From: an uncultured Pelagibacteraceae bacterium
Lineage (GTDB): Bacteria > Pseudomonadota > Alphaproteobacteria > Pelagibacterales > Pelagibacteraceae
DNA length: 64,000 bases
Assembly: GCA_902521675.1 (NCBI GenBank)
Contig: CABYSP010000004.1
Location: 1-64,000 of the forward strand
Direction of reading: 5' to 3'
Shown here: in pieces, positions 30,733 through 41,243 of the stretch
Layout of the letters: each line of letters opens with the position of its first letter
Numbering within the stretch: position 1 is the first letter of the stretch
Notes under the pieces: model-generated
Database searches by the model: none
What the model was told of the DNA's origin: nothing
What the model saw: only the letters and a program-made list of their open reading frames with translations
Position numbers and translations under genes: made by a program

Positions 30733-33700
30733 TTTAGCTGTTTTTTTAATTCAATATCAACCGCATCAATTCGCTTAGTATTCTTTGCAAGAGCTAAATA
30801 CATTGTTGGAGTTACATATAAAGTAAAGAAGGTTGAAATCATCATTCCTCCTAAAATTGTAGAACCCACAGCTAATCTAGAGCCTTCACCTGCACCTGGG
30901 CCAATATTTCCAATAACTAATGGAAGCATTGCTATCATTGTACTAAGTGAGGTCATTACGATTGGTCGAATTCTAAGTTGGCAAGCTTTAATTATAGCGT
31001 CCTGAATTTTAACACCAGTAGTTCTTATCTGGTTTGTGTAGTCTACAATCAAAATACTATTCTTTGTGGATATACCAATCAGTATTATTAAAGCGATTTG
31101 AGAGAAAATATTTACTGAACTATTTAAAAATAAAATAAATACAAAGCCACCAAATACAGCTAGTGGAACTGTTAAAATAATAATAAATGGATGAACAAAA
31201 GAGTTAAATGTTGCTGCCATAACTAAATAAGCAGTTAACAAAGCAAGAGCAAAAATTAAGTATATTTCATTTGTTGTTTCTTTTAACTCTTCAGATTTTC
31301 CTTTCCAAGTGATTTGATTTTGAGGAGCAACTCTAATCATGACATCTTCCAGGTATTTTATAGCCTCTGTTAGAGTGTAATCTTCTGCAAGGGCAGCAGA
31401 AATTGTAACTGCTCTTTGACGATTATATCTTGGAAGTGCTTCAGCAGTGCCTTTCTCTTTAAACTCAACTAAGCTTGCAATAGATACAAGTTTACCAGTT
31501 GTTTCAGATCTAACAAAAATTTTTGACAACCCATCTTTATCTCTCCTGTCTGCTAAATATTGTTGTAAAATAATTGGGTATTCTCTTCCTTCTTTACTAA
31601 AAGTTGTTACTCTTTTTCCTCCATAAAGAGTTTCTAGAGTTCTACCTATATTTTCAGTAGAAACTCCCAAATCATTTGCTCTGTTTTTATTAGTGATTAA
31701 TTTAACCTCAGGTTTATTTTTTGTATAATCACTTTCAATTCTAGACATATTTCTATTTTTTCTTAATTCTCTTAAGACACTATTTTGAATTTCTTCTAAT
31801 TCTTCGTAGCTAGATCCATATATCACCATTTGAACAGGCTTATTATAACTAGAAACTCTTATTGATTGTGGAGAAATTGGAAAAGCAAAAGTTTCAGGCA
31901 CAGAAACCACTTGTCCAATTGCTTCTCTTAATATTGTTTGACTACCTTTTTCTCTATTTTTCCACTCATCAAGTAATGCAATAATTATAAAACTGTTATA
32001 AGACGTTGCAGATCTTCCAAAACCAGGAACTCTCATGATTAGTCTTGCATATGGGCTGTCTTCTGCCTGCAATAATCTTAATATTCTTCCTTCAATTATT
32101 TGTGCCTTTTCTTGGGTATATTCAAATGAACTTCCTTCATCAGTTGAACCAATAATTAAATAAGCACCCCTATCTTCGATTGGTATCAATTCTTTTTTGG
32201 AAAAACTAAATAAATAAGCTGAGGCAGCAATAATTAAAATTATAAATATTGAAATAGTTTTCTGTTTATTAATCCAATATTTAAGGGAGTTTACATAAAA
32301 TCCCGTGAAAGATTTGAAACCATTATTGAATTTTTTTACGAAGAAATTAATTTTTTCTTTTTTATTTAAAAATTTACTTCCTAGCATTGGAGATAATGTT
32401 AATGCCACAAAAGAAGATACAACAATTGAAAAAGATAAGGCTATTGCTGTTTCTTTAAACAAAGTTCCTGATATTCCTTTAATAAAAATTAAGGGTAAAA
32501 ATACTGCTACAAGAATTAAAGTCGTTGCAATAATTGCAAATGTAATTTGTTTAGAACCCTTATATGCAGCTACCAATGGTGTTTCTCCATTTTCAATTCT
32601 TGTATAGATTGCATCAGTCATGATCACAGAATCATCAGTGATTATACCAATTGCTAGAATAAAGCTTAGTAATACAAAAATATTAATTGATAGATCAAAT
32701 ATATATAATCCGAGAAATGATCCAATAAGACTAACTGGTAAAGCAACCGCAGGAACTATTACAGCTTTTAGGTTACCTAAAAAAAGATAAATAATTAAAA
32801 CAACTAGTACGAATGCAATTACTAAACTTTTATATACTTCTTCAATTGCTGCACCAATGTATGTCGCTCTGTTAAATGCTATCTCTAACTCTAAACCATC
32901 AGGTAAGGATTTGTTAAGTTCTTTAATTTTAATTTTTATTTGTTTAGAAAGTTCTACCGTTGATGCACCACTTTTTGCATAAATTCCAATTCCTACAGTT
33001 TTTAAATTTACGGCATTTTTTCTTTGTGCTTTAAATAAAGTTTTTTCTGAAACAGGTCCAAACTCTATATTAGCTACATCAGATAAAATGATAACTTTAT
33101 CTTTATTTTTTTTAAGTGGTAATTGTTTAATTGTATCAATATTAGAATAGGATTTATCAATGTTTAAAGTTAAGTCTTTGTTATTAGCTTCTAGGGTTCC
33201 AGCTGGGAGGTTTATATTTTCATTTCTAAGAGCTCTTTCAACTTCTTGAATTGTAAGATCATTTGCAGCTAATTTTATTGGATCTATCCAAACTCTAACA
33301 CTAAGCTCTCTTAATCCACCGACTAAAATTCGACCTACGTTTGGTACACTTGAGAATGCATCTATTAGATATCTTTCAGCATAATCTCCAAGATCTAAAT
33401 CATTCCAAGTTGGAGATGATAAAGCTACCCACATTGTAGTTGTAAAACCTGCTGCCTGTTTTAAAATTTGTGGAGGGTTTGACTCACTTGGTAAATTATC
33501 TACAACTCTTGCAACTCTTTCCCTAATATCATTAGCAGCATCATCTAAATCAATGTCTGTATTGAATTGAATATTAATTCTACTTCTTCCATTTAAAGAA
33601 CTTGAGTCTATATTTTTGATACCCTCAGCTCCACCAATTACATCCTCTAATTTTTGAGTTATTTCTTCATCAACAATTTCGGCTGAAGCAGATTTATAAT

Positions 33701-33851
33701 CAGTTTGAACTTGAACTACCGGAGGCTGTATACCATCAGGAAGTTCTCTTACTGGCAATTCTAAAAAGACAAAAATACCAAAAATAATTAATATTAAAGA
33801 CATGACCCAAGCAACAACAGGTCGTTTAATACTAACTTCAGTTATATACAT
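30729..33851 (-). CDS. RND efflux transporter, HAE1/AcrB-like permease
   Basis: SIKRPVVAWVMSLILIIFG; GIITDDSVIMTDAIYTRIENGETPLVAAYKGSKQI; 1040 aa. Confidence 0.95.
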   Translation of the reverse strand: MYITEVSIKRPVVAWVMSLILIIFGIFVFLELPVRELPDGIQPPVVQVQTDYKSASAEIVDEEITQKLEDVIGGAEGIKNIDSSSLNGRSRINIQFNTDIDLDDAANDIRERVARVVDNLPSESNPPQILKQAAGFTTTMWVALSSPTWNDLDLGDYAERYLIDAFSSVPNVGRILVGGLRELSVRVWIDPIKLAANDLTIQEVERALRNENINLPAGTLEANNKDLTLNIDKSYSNIDTIKQLPLKKNKDKVIILSDVANIEFGPVSEKTLFKAQRKNAVNLKTVGIGIYAKSGASTVELSKQIKIKIKELNKSLPDGLELEIAFNRATYIGAAIEEVYKSLVIAFVLVVLIIYLFLGNLKAVIVPAVALPVSLIGSFLGLYIFDLSINIFVLLSFILAIGIITDDSVIMTDAIYTRIENGETPLVAAYKGSKQITFAIIATTLILVAVFLPLIFIKGISGTLFKETAIALSFSIVVSSFVALTLSPMLGSKFLNKKEKINFFVKKFNNGFKSFTGFYVNSLKYWINKQKTISIFIILIIAASAYLFSFSKKELIPIEDRGAYLIIGSTDEGSSFEYTQEKAQIIEGRILRLLQAEDSPYARLIMRVPGFGRSATSYNSFIIIALLDEWKNREKGSQTILREAIGQVVSVPETFAFPISPQSIRVSSYNKPVQMVIYGSSYEELEEIQNSVLRELRKNRNMSRIESDYTKNKPEVKLITNKNRANDLGVSTENIGRTLETLYGGKRVTTFSKEGREYPIILQQYLADRRDKDGLSKIFVRSETTGKLVSIASLVEFKEKGTAEALPRYNRQRAVTISAALAEDYTLTEAIKYLEDVMIRVAPQNQITWKGKSEELKETTNEIYLIFALALLTAYLVMAATFNSFVHPFIIILTVPLAVFGGFVFILFLNSSVNIFSQIALIILIGISTKNSILIVDYTNQIRTTGVKIQDAIIKACQLRIRPIVMTSLSTMIAMLPLVIGNIGPGAGEGSRLAVGSTILGGMMISTFFTLYVTPTMYLALAKNTKRIDAVDIELKKQLN

Positions 33852-33855
33852 TTAA

Positions 33856-34851
33856 TTATTTTTTCTCTTTATCTGATTTTTTAAAAATATTTTTTAACCA
33901 ATCAAATTTACCTTTTTTTTCTTCAGCTTTTTTTGATTTATCTTTTTTACCCCAGCTAGAATTTCCTTGCAGTTTTTTAGCACCTTTTTCTATAGGTCTG
34001 ATTGTTAAATTTGGTCTTACTTTTTTTGTTCCTTCTGCAACAATTTTATCTCCATTATTTAATCCATCTAATATTTCTACAAAGCCTAAATATCTATCAC
34101 CAATAGTTACCTTTGTTTTCATTACTTTATTTTTTTCATCTACTTTATAAATAAAAACATTTTCACCCTCGACAATTGTACTAGTGTCAGGAGCACTTAA
34201 GCCATTTCTCACATCATATTTAATTGATATTTCTAAAAATGAGCCAGGTAATATTTCACCTGATGCATTATCCATCTTAATTCTTGTTGCTAAAGCTCTT
34301 GTATCTTCACTTATCCTGCTAGCAAAAGAGTCTACTTTACCTTTATAAATTTTATTTTTATATCCAGAAAATTTAATATCAACTGGCAGACCAACTTTAA
34401 CAAATGGTACAAAAATTTCAGGTATATCTACATCACAATATATTGAGCTAGTATCTTCAAGATTTATTAATATTGAAGATTTTGAAACCTCTATATCTTC
34501 CGAAAATTCTCTTTTTCCAATAACTCCATCAAATTGTGCAATAACTTTTCGATTTTTAAGTTCAGCAATTACATCACCTTTTTTAACTTTTTGATTATAA
34601 TTTATGGGTTTTAATATTTCATATTTTTCAATTTTAAATGATTGTGTTTGAATTGGAGCTGCTGTGCCATAGGTACTCACAATATTTTCAAAAACTCTCT
34701 CTTGAGTAGAAGTTACTATTATTCCAGGAGGCGGTCTTTTACTGAATTTTTTTTTGAAATGATTTCCGATCATTGTTCTTCCAATAATCACTGTTGCAAT
34801 TATTAGAAAAAATATAATTACTATACTTGTTATTTTGGTGGATGTTTTCAT
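33856..34851 (-). CDS. RND efflux periplasmic adaptor (membrane fusion protein)
   Basis: Signal anchor, VKKGDVIAELKNRKVIAQFDGVIGKRE, LPGSFLEISIKYD. Confidence 0.9.
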   Translation of the reverse strand: MKTSTKITSIVIIFFLIIATVIIGRTMIGNHFKKKFSKRPPPGIIVTSTQERVFENIVSTYGTAAPIQTQSFKIEKYEILKPINYNQKVKKGDVIAELKNRKVIAQFDGVIGKREFSEDIEVSKSSILINLEDTSSIYCDVDIPEIFVPFVKVGLPVDIKFSGYKNKIYKGKVDSFASRISEDTRALATRIKMDNASGEILPGSFLEISIKYDVRNGLSAPDTSTIVEGENVFIYKVDEKNKVMKTKVTIGDRYLGFVEILDGLNNGDKIVAEGTKKVRPNLTIRPIEKGAKKLQGNSSWGKKDKSKKAEEKKGKFDWLKNIFKKSDKEKK

Positions 34852-35666
34852 AAGTTAATTTTTCCATATTCGGCCCAAGAGCCATCGTAAATGGTCGGCA
34901 TATATGTAGCATTTATTAAAGAATAAGCTAGTGCCAATACACTTGCGGTCACTCCAGAACCACATGAAAATACTAGATTTTTATCATGGTCAAATTTAAA
35001 GGACTTAAATTTTTCCATTATTTTATCTTTACTAACGAAAGTATGGTCTTCGTTTACTAATTCAGAAAAGGGTAAGCAAAAAGAATTTTTTATTGAACCA
35101 CTTCTAAGACCTTTTCTTGGTTCAGCAACTTTGCCTTCAAATCTTTCTCTACTTCTTGCATCAACAACATTAAATTTACCTGTGTCAATATTTTCATCTA
35201 TTTGTTTTTTATTTTTAACAAGTTCTTTATTTTCTTTACATTTGTACTTTGATGTTTGAGTGATCACTTTTTTGTTATCTGTAGATTTATTTTCTTTTTT
35301 CCATTTTTTTAATCCACCATCTAGAACATGAACTAGCTTAGCGTCATGTCCATAATAAATTAAATTGTACCAACATCTACAAGAACTAATAACATCAGAG
35401 TTATCGTAAACTACTATTCGATCATTATTTTCTATACCCATATTGCTCATTATTTTTTCCCAAGATTTAGTATCGGTAAGCATATGTGGTAAATCAGTAT
35501 CTAATTTGGAATTTTTATCTAAATCAAAAAAAATAGCATTTGGAATATGTTCCTCTGTATATTCCTCAAAACCGTTTCTTTGAGTTTGAGGCATATGCCA
35601 TGAGCAATCAATAATTTTTACTTTATCAATATTATTTTCTAACCAACTTGTATCAACTAAAGACAT
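34848..35666 (-). CDS. sseA: thiosulfate/3-mercaptopyruvate sulfurtransferase
   Basis: Two rhodanese domains, CSWHM, FSCGSGVTASVLALA active-site loop. Confidence 0.92.
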   Translation of the reverse strand: MSLVDTSWLENNIDKVKIIDCSWHMPQTQRNGFEEYTEEHIPNAIFFDLDKNSKLDTDLPHMLTDTKSWEKIMSNMGIENNDRIVVYDNSDVISSCRCWYNLIYYGHDAKLVHVLDGGLKKWKKENKSTDNKKVITQTSKYKCKENKELVKNKKQIDENIDTGKFNVVDARSRERFEGKVAEPRKGLRSGSIKNSFCLPFSELVNEDHTFVSKDKIMEKFKSFKFDHDKNLVFSCGSGVTASVLALAYSLINATYMPTIYDGSWAEYGKINL

Positions 35667-35667
35667 T

Positions 35668-36111
35668 TTATCTTTTTTCTAAATATCTTTGATGATACTC
35701 TTCAGCTGGGCAATAATTTTTAACTAAAGAAGTTTTTGTTACTACTTTTCCTGATAATTTAATGTTTTCTTTTTCTATTATTTTTTCAGCAGTAATTTTT
35801 TGCTGATCATTTAAATAAAATATTTCACTTCTATATTGGGTTCCAAAATCTGGTCCTTGAGAATTTAGAGTTGTTGGATCATGAATTTCAAAAAAATATT
35901 CAAGAATTTTCTCGTAAGATATTACTTTAGGATCAAAATCTAATTTTACTACTTCTGCATGATTTGTTGTGCCTGTGCATACTTCTTTGTAATTGGTTTC
36001 AGCATTATGACCTCCACAATAACCTACTTCTGTTTTTATAACTCCATCAAGTTTACTAAACTTAATTTCTGGTCCCCAAAAACATCCTAATCCTAAAATT
36101 GCTATTTCCAT
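35668..36111 (-). CDS. msrA: peptide methionine sulfoxide reductase MsrA
   Basis: LGCFWGPE, VGYCGG, HDPTTLNSQGPDFGTQYRS. Confidence 0.96.
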   Translation of the reverse strand: MEIAILGLGCFWGPEIKFSKLDGVIKTEVGYCGGHNAETNYKEVCTGTTNHAEVVKLDFDPKVISYEKILEYFFEIHDPTTLNSQGPDFGTQYRSEIFYLNDQQKITAEKIIEKENIKLSGKVVTKTSLVKNYCPAEEYHQRYLEKR

Positions 36112-36145
36112 TGATAATTAACTTAATTAATTTAAAGTTAATCAT

Positions 36146-37027
36146 ATGCTATCAAAAAATCAATTAGGCTTTTTTTACATGTTCATATCAGTATGTGCAT
36201 TTTCGCTTATGGATGTGATTGTTAAATGGTCTGAAGATTATCCCGTTGGACAAGTTTTGTTTTTTAGAGGATTTTGTGGAATAATTCCTATTTTATTTCT
36301 TATTCCTAAAGATAGATATTTAGATTTTTATAAAACAACTAGACCATTTCTTCATTTTAAAAGATGTTTAGCAGGATTGATTGCGTTGGTATCTATATTT
36401 ATCGCTTTAAGAAATTTACCTTTGGCAACAGTTGTTAGTATAACTTTTGCAGCACCAATATTCACAACTATATTTTCAATTTTTTTGTTAAATGAAAAAG
36501 TTGGTTTATATAGGTGGTTAGCGGTTTTAGTTGGTTTCGTTGGTATAATTATTATATCGGAACCTGGGTTTAGCTCACTTAACTTATATTATATTTATCC
36601 AATAATATTTTGTTTAGGATTATCATATGTTGCAATAGCTATAAGAAAATTGTCTTCAACAGAACCAGTATGGTTAATTAGTTTCTTTTTTTCATTTTCT
36701 ATAATGCTTTTAAGTTTTTTATCTTTTTATCAAAACTGGATTCTTCCAAGTTTAATTGATTTATTTTTGTTATCTTTGATTGGTATATTGGGTGGTCTTG
36801 CAAATTTATGGTTATCCCAATCTTATAAATTATCAGAAGTAAGTTTAGTAACACCTCTGAAATATCTAGCACTAGTATTTGCAATAATTTTTGGTTATTT
36901 TATTTGGGATGAAGTACCAACATTTAAAACATTGTTAGGTGCTGGATTAGTAATTTTATCCTCATTTATTATTTTTAGACGTGAGCTGGTATTAAAAAAA
37001 CGTTTATCGGTATCTAGACATGAGTAA
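36146..37027 (+). CDS. DMT-superfamily (EamA) transporter
   Basis: 10-TM pattern, EDYPVGQVLFFRGFCGIIPI; AAPIFTTIFSIFLLNEKVG. Confidence 0.87.
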   Translation: MLSKNQLGFFYMFISVCAFSLMDVIVKWSEDYPVGQVLFFRGFCGIIPILFLIPKDRYLDFYKTTRPFLHFKRCLAGLIALVSIFIALRNLPLATVVSITFAAPIFTTIFSIFLLNEKVGLYRWLAVLVGFVGIIIISEPGFSSLNLYYIYPIIFCLGLSYVAIAIRKLSSTEPVWLISFFFSFSIMLLSFLSFYQNWILPSLIDLFLLSLIGILGGLANLWLSQSYKLSEVSLVTPLKYLALVFAIIFGYFIWDEVPTFKTLLGAGLVILSSFIIFRRELVLKKRLSVSRHE

Positions 37028-37655
37028 AGCCCCATCATATTGGATCAAAGCAAAAAAATATTTATCTAAAAAAGATAAGGTAATGTCATCATTAATTAAA
37101 AAATACAAATCTCCTTCAGAGACAGTGCTTACCTCAAGAAGAGATGTTTTTTTTTCACTTTGTAAAAGTATAATTGGACAACAAATTAGTGTTGCAGCTG
37201 CAAATTCAGTTTTTTTAAAATTTAAGAAAAAATGTAAAAATAAAATTAATGCAAAAACAGTTAATAAGTTATCTTCATCTCAGCTAAAAAGTTGTGGCTT
37301 AAGCAGGCAGAAAGTAAAAGGAATTAAAAGTTTAGCTAAAAAAGTATTGAACAAAGAATTTAATCCAAAACTTATTTCAAAATTGTCTGATGAAGAAGCG
37401 ATTATTTATCTCTCTCAGTTAAGACAAATCGGAAGATGGTCAGCAGAAATGATCTTATTGTTCACTTATAATCGTCCTAATATTTGGCCAATTCAGGATA
37501 TTGGCTTGTTAAGAGCTATTTCAAAAAATTTTAATAAAAAATATTTACCACCAGAAAGTTATATAAGATATTTAAACAAAAAGTTTTCACCTTACTGCTC
37601 TGTCGCCACTTGGTATTTATGGAGAAGTATAGATCCAGAACCTATTCAATATTAA
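37020..37655 (+). CDS. alkA: DNA-3-methyladenine glycosylase II (HhH-GPD)
   Basis: SIIGQQISVAAANSV, LRQIGRWSAEMILLF, WPIQDIGL. Confidence 0.88.
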   Translation: MSKAPSYWIKAKKYLSKKDKVMSSLIKKYKSPSETVLTSRRDVFFSLCKSIIGQQISVAAANSVFLKFKKKCKNKINAKTVNKLSSSQLKSCGLSRQKVKGIKSLAKKVLNKEFNPKLISKLSDEEAIIYLSQLRQIGRWSAEMILLFTYNRPNIWPIQDIGLLRAISKNFNKKYLPPESYIRYLNKKFSPYCSVATWYLWRSIDPEPIQY

Positions 37656-37667
37656 ATCTTTATTATT

Positions 37668-37955
37668 TTACATTCCCTCAAAAATTATGTGTTCTCTAGT
37701 AGCATTATTTTCCAAATGTTTTCTAGCTTCAACATACTCTTCCGAATTATAACAATTTTTTGCAGCTTCTATATCTGGAAATTCTGCAAGAGCCACTCTG
37801 ACCATTTCTCTACCATCTAAAGTTATATTATTTGCACTTCTTGCTAATATTCTTCCAGAATATTTTTCAACCGCTTCTTTTGCTTTAACAGCATATTTTT
37901 TAAGTCTTTCGTCATCTTTTATTTCAGTATAATTTGCAACCCAATAAGCTTTCAT
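37668..37955 (-). CDS. DUF1330-family protein
   Basis: AYWVANYTEIKDDERLKKYA..REMVRVALAEFPDIEAAKNCYNSEEY. Confidence 0.82.
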   Translation of the reverse strand: MKAYWVANYTEIKDDERLKKYAVKAKEAVEKYSGRILARSANNITLDGREMVRVALAEFPDIEAAKNCYNSEEYVEARKHLENNATREHIIFEGM

Positions 37956-37998
37956 AATTCTCCTTTTTAAATTTTTTTAATTATGATACCAAATTTAT

Positions 37999-38322
37999 GT
38001 GAGAAAATTATTTTTAAATTTCTTTAGTACATCGTTATTTTTGATATTTTTATCATTAACCCACGCTAATGCTGATGAATTGTTTAATAAGGGAAAAGAA
38101 GTTTTTCTAGGAACTGGAAATTGTGCAGCATGTCATATGCTCTCAGATGCTGGATCGAATTCGATGGTTGGTCCAAATTTAAATGAAATTAGACCTGATA
38201 TTCAAAGAATTATAATGGCAGTTAGAAACGGTATAGGAGTAATGCCTGCGATGGAAGGTATACTAACTGATGAGGAAATAGAGGCAGTTGCTCACTATAC
38301 TTCTATAGCTGCGGAACAATAA
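37999..38322 (+). CDS. small periplasmic class I c-type cytochrome
   Basis: GTG start, signal peptide, CAACH heme motif, distal VMPAM. Confidence 0.85.
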   Translation: MRKLFLNFFSTSLFLIFLSLTHANADELFNKGKEVFLGTGNCAACHMLSDAGSNSMVGPNLNEIRPDIQRIIMAVRNGIGVMPAMEGILTDEEIEAVAHYTSIAAEQ

Positions 38323-38330
38323 TAACAATT

Positions 38331-39230
38331 TTAACTATAATTTTTTATCCAGTGTTTAGCTATATCTACTCTTTTGCAGACCCAAATATCTTTAAATTTT
38401 GTGATGTAATTTAAAAATTTTTTAAGGGACTGTATTCTACCAGGCCTTCCAATTAATCTACAGTGCAAGCCAACTGACATCATCTTTGGCGAAGTTTTTC
38501 CTTCCTCATAAAGAGCATCGAAACTATCTTTTAAATAATTATAAAATTGTTCACCTGAGTTAAATCCTTGATTGGTTGCAAATCTCATATCATTGTTATC
38601 AAGTGTGTAAGGAACCATGAGTTGTTTTTTATTACCTTTTTTAATCCAATAAGGAAGATCATCACTGTATGTATCGCTACAGTATAAAAAATTACCATTA
38701 TCAATCACTAAATCTAAAGTATTTGCACTACATCTACCAGTGTACCAACCAGCAGGTTGAGTTCCAAAAATCTTTTTTATAGATTTTACTGCAAGTTTCA
38801 TGTCATTCTTTTCTTTTTTCTTTGATACATTTTGATAATCAATCCATCTCCACCCATGACAAGCAACTTCATAATTTGCTTTTCTGATAGCTGTACAAAC
38901 TTCTTTATTTCTCTCTAAGGCCATACCAACTCCAAAAATAGTAAGTGGAATTTTTTTTTTGTTAAAGAGGTCGTGAATTCTCCAAAATCCTCTTCTTGAT
39001 CCATATTCATAAATTGACTCCATATTTAAGTGTCGACCTTTAATTGCTTTTGCTCCTATAATTTCTGATAAAAATACTTCTGAAGTTTTGTCACCGTGGA
39101 GAGTACAATTCTCTGCCCCTTCTTCATAATTCAGTACAAATTGTAAAGCTAACTTAGCATTACCAGGCCACCTTACCTTAACTTGTTTGGAACCATATCC
39201 CACCAAATCTCTTGGATATTTTTTTTTCAT
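38331..39230 (-). CDS. puuE: PuuE-type allantoinase (polysaccharide-deacetylase family)
   Basis: PRDLVGYGSKQVKVRWPGNAKLALQFVLNYEEGAE; ACHGWRWIDY; GLHCRLIGRPGR. Confidence 0.93.
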   Translation of the reverse strand: MKKKYPRDLVGYGSKQVKVRWPGNAKLALQFVLNYEEGAENCTLHGDKTSEVFLSEIIGAKAIKGRHLNMESIYEYGSRRGFWRIHDLFNKKKIPLTIFGVGMALERNKEVCTAIRKANYEVACHGWRWIDYQNVSKKKEKNDMKLAVKSIKKIFGTQPAGWYTGRCSANTLDLVIDNGNFLYCSDTYSDDLPYWIKKGNKKQLMVPYTLDNNDMRFATNQGFNSGEQFYNYLKDSFDALYEEGKTSPKMMSVGLHCRLIGRPGRIQSLKKFLNYITKFKDIWVCKRVDIAKHWIKNYS

Positions 39231-39718
39231 TTCTTTAAAATAATTTTATCTTTTTTAAATTTATAAATAACAAGATTGTTTCCTTTTCCTTTTCTATCAA
39301 CAATTAGAAAATTCATATTTTTCATAGAAATCAACGGAAAGTGCCAAATACCAGCATTGTAATTAACCCCAGTTTGTTTTGGTACTAAAAAGGATTGGAT
39401 TTTATTTACATCTGGTTTATCTCCTTTTGGTGCTACAAATACTAAAAATTTTGTATCTTCCATTGGTATAAAGGCTTGGCTTCCTAAAGGATGTTTTTCC
39501 ATCATATCAATTTTCATAGGAAACCTTCTTTTTTTTGCTTTAAAAATACTAACAATTGCTTTCCCTTTGTTTTTAGATGCATCTAAGTTTATCAAATTAT
39601 CAAATCTTTTTGCATACCCATCATTAATATTTATAGGATTTTTTTTTGACGTATTTATTAATTGACCAAATTTAGAAAAATTTTTTTTAGTAATTTTTTT
39701 TGCTTTTATTATTTTCAT
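39227..39718 (-). CDS. allA: ureidoglycolate lyase
   Basis: MMEKHPLGSQAFIPM; GVNYNAGIWHFPL. Confidence 0.9.
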   Translation of the reverse strand: MKIIKAKKITKKNFSKFGQLINTSKKNPININDGYAKRFDNLINLDASKNKGKAIVSIFKAKKRRFPMKIDMMEKHPLGSQAFIPMEDTKFLVFVAPKGDKPDVNKIQSFLVPKQTGVNYNAGIWHFPLISMKNMNFLIVDRKGKGNNLVIYKFKKDKIILKK

Positions 39719-40701
39719 TTCACAAAATTTCCGAATGCCCTTATTCTTGAAATTCCACCGTCTGGATAGATATTAATTCTAAGATAATTTTCTTTACTTC
39801 TCTTAATTAAAAATTTTTTAAAAATATGTTTCTTGTGAGCTGACAGTTTTGACTTATTTAAAATAAACTTCCAATTTTTTGAATTGTTGACAATTGATTT
39901 ATTGGAAAGATCTTTTGAAATGCTTGCAGTTTGAATTGAACAACTATCGGGATAGTTTCCTTTAAAATGATGGGTATCTATCTCTAGCTTTTTTATTAAT
40001 CCTGGTTTTCCAAATTTTATTATAAGCCAATCAAAGTTTTTTCCTCTACTTCTTCTTGTTTCCCAACCATCTCCCATATTTTTTCCTTTACCAGGTGCTA
40101 TGATATTTTCAGCTCTGCCGAAATGTTCATTATTACAACCAATAATTGAAGCGCCATTTAAAACAGATGTAAGGTTAATAGTTTTGTTATTTAAAAAGTT
40201 TTTCTCCATTTCAATTTTTCCATAAAGCCTTAGTCTTGCAACTCCACCATCTGGAAAAATGTTTAGTCTTATATAATTAAAAACAGATTTGTTGTTTGAT
40301 TTGAAGCTATGGTTTCGGCTTGGCCCAAGTTTTTTTTTGCTCAGTAAGGAAATCCATTTTGTCTTCTTATTAGGCATTGTTTTACTTAAGCAACCCTCTA
40401 AAGAAGCGTGTGTGGGTTGGTTTCCATTGAAGTGTGTCGTGTCAATGTCTATATCAAATATCTTCCCAGGTTTACCAAGTTTTAAAATTAAATAATCAAA
40501 ACCTTTTGATCTTCTTCTCCTTGTTTCCCATCCATCCATCCATTTACCATGTTTGTCAAATAGTCCGTCTTTAAAAACTGGAGTTTCGATGTTTAATATT
40601 CTATGAGCAGCTGCAAAAAAATCGTCAGTCTTAAATATAACTTTAGATCCAATTCTTGGGTCTGCTAAGTTAATCATTTTTGCACTTATAAATTTTTTCA
40701 T
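39715..40701 (-). CDS. alc: allantoicase
   Basis: Two homologous halves, each with DGWETRR..FD(Y/W)LI(L/I)K(L/F)GKPG and (T)HFxGNxP. Confidence 0.93.
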   Translation of the reverse strand: MKKFISAKMINLADPRIGSKVIFKTDDFFAAAHRILNIETPVFKDGLFDKHGKWMDGWETRRRRSKGFDYLILKLGKPGKIFDIDIDTTHFNGNQPTHASLEGCLSKTMPNKKTKWISLLSKKKLGPSRNHSFKSNNKSVFNYIRLNIFPDGGVARLRLYGKIEMEKNFLNNKTINLTSVLNGASIIGCNNEHFGRAENIIAPGKGKNMGDGWETRRSRGKNFDWLIIKFGKPGLIKKLEIDTHHFKGNYPDSCSIQTASISKDLSNKSIVNNSKNWKFILNKSKLSAHKKHIFKKFLIKRSKENYLRINIYPDGGISRIRAFGNFVK

Positions 40702-41195
40702 TTTTTATTTATTTCATTCAAACGAAAGGTTGCGATTTTTTTTACTTGTTTTTTTGCTTCAAGGAATTCACTTTCTACATCACTTTGTATTCTTTGTCTA
40801 AAATTATTCAAAATTTCATTTTTATCTTTACCTTTTACGGCAATTATAAAAGGAAAATTAAACTTTTTTTTATATTCTGAATTTAATTTTTTAAATTCTT
40901 CATATTCATCATTAGAACATTGGTTTAATTTTGCAGAAGCTTGTTCTGATATAGATTCAGAGGTCATTTTTTTTGCTACAGCAAGCTCAGGATGAGCGTT
41001 TAAAATCTCTAAAATTTTATTCTTTTCGTAATTTTCATAAATATCAAGCATTTTAAACATAATATCTTCGAAGTTTTTAAATGGTTTTGACTCAAATGCC
41101 TCCACTGCAACTGACTCAGTTTTTTCAAAAACATTACCAAATAAAGACAAAAAATCAGACTTGTTAAGATCGTTAATGTTATCTATTGTTCTCAT
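40698..41195 (-). CDS. uraD: OHCU decarboxylase
   Basis: NAHPELA, LNSEYKKKFNFPFIIAVKGK. Confidence 0.93.
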   Translation of the reverse strand: MRTIDNINDLNKSDFLSLFGNVFEKTESVAVEAFESKPFKNFEDIMFKMLDIYENYEKNKILEILNAHPELAVAKKMTSESISEQASAKLNQCSNDEYEEFKKLNSEYKKKFNFPFIIAVKGKDKNEILNNFRQRIQSDVESEFLEAKKQVKKIATFRLNEINKK

Positions 41196-41243
41196 ATAAC
41201 TTTAAAATAATTTAAGTTTAAAATTAAATGATATTATAATTTT

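Noticed and set aside
32305-32607. 100-aa + strand ORF
   Set aside because: Antisense to the RND permease gene
39715-40701. Internal repeat in one ORF (two DGWETRR...KFGKPG halves)
   Set aside because: Normal duplicated architecture of allantoicase, not a novel repeat
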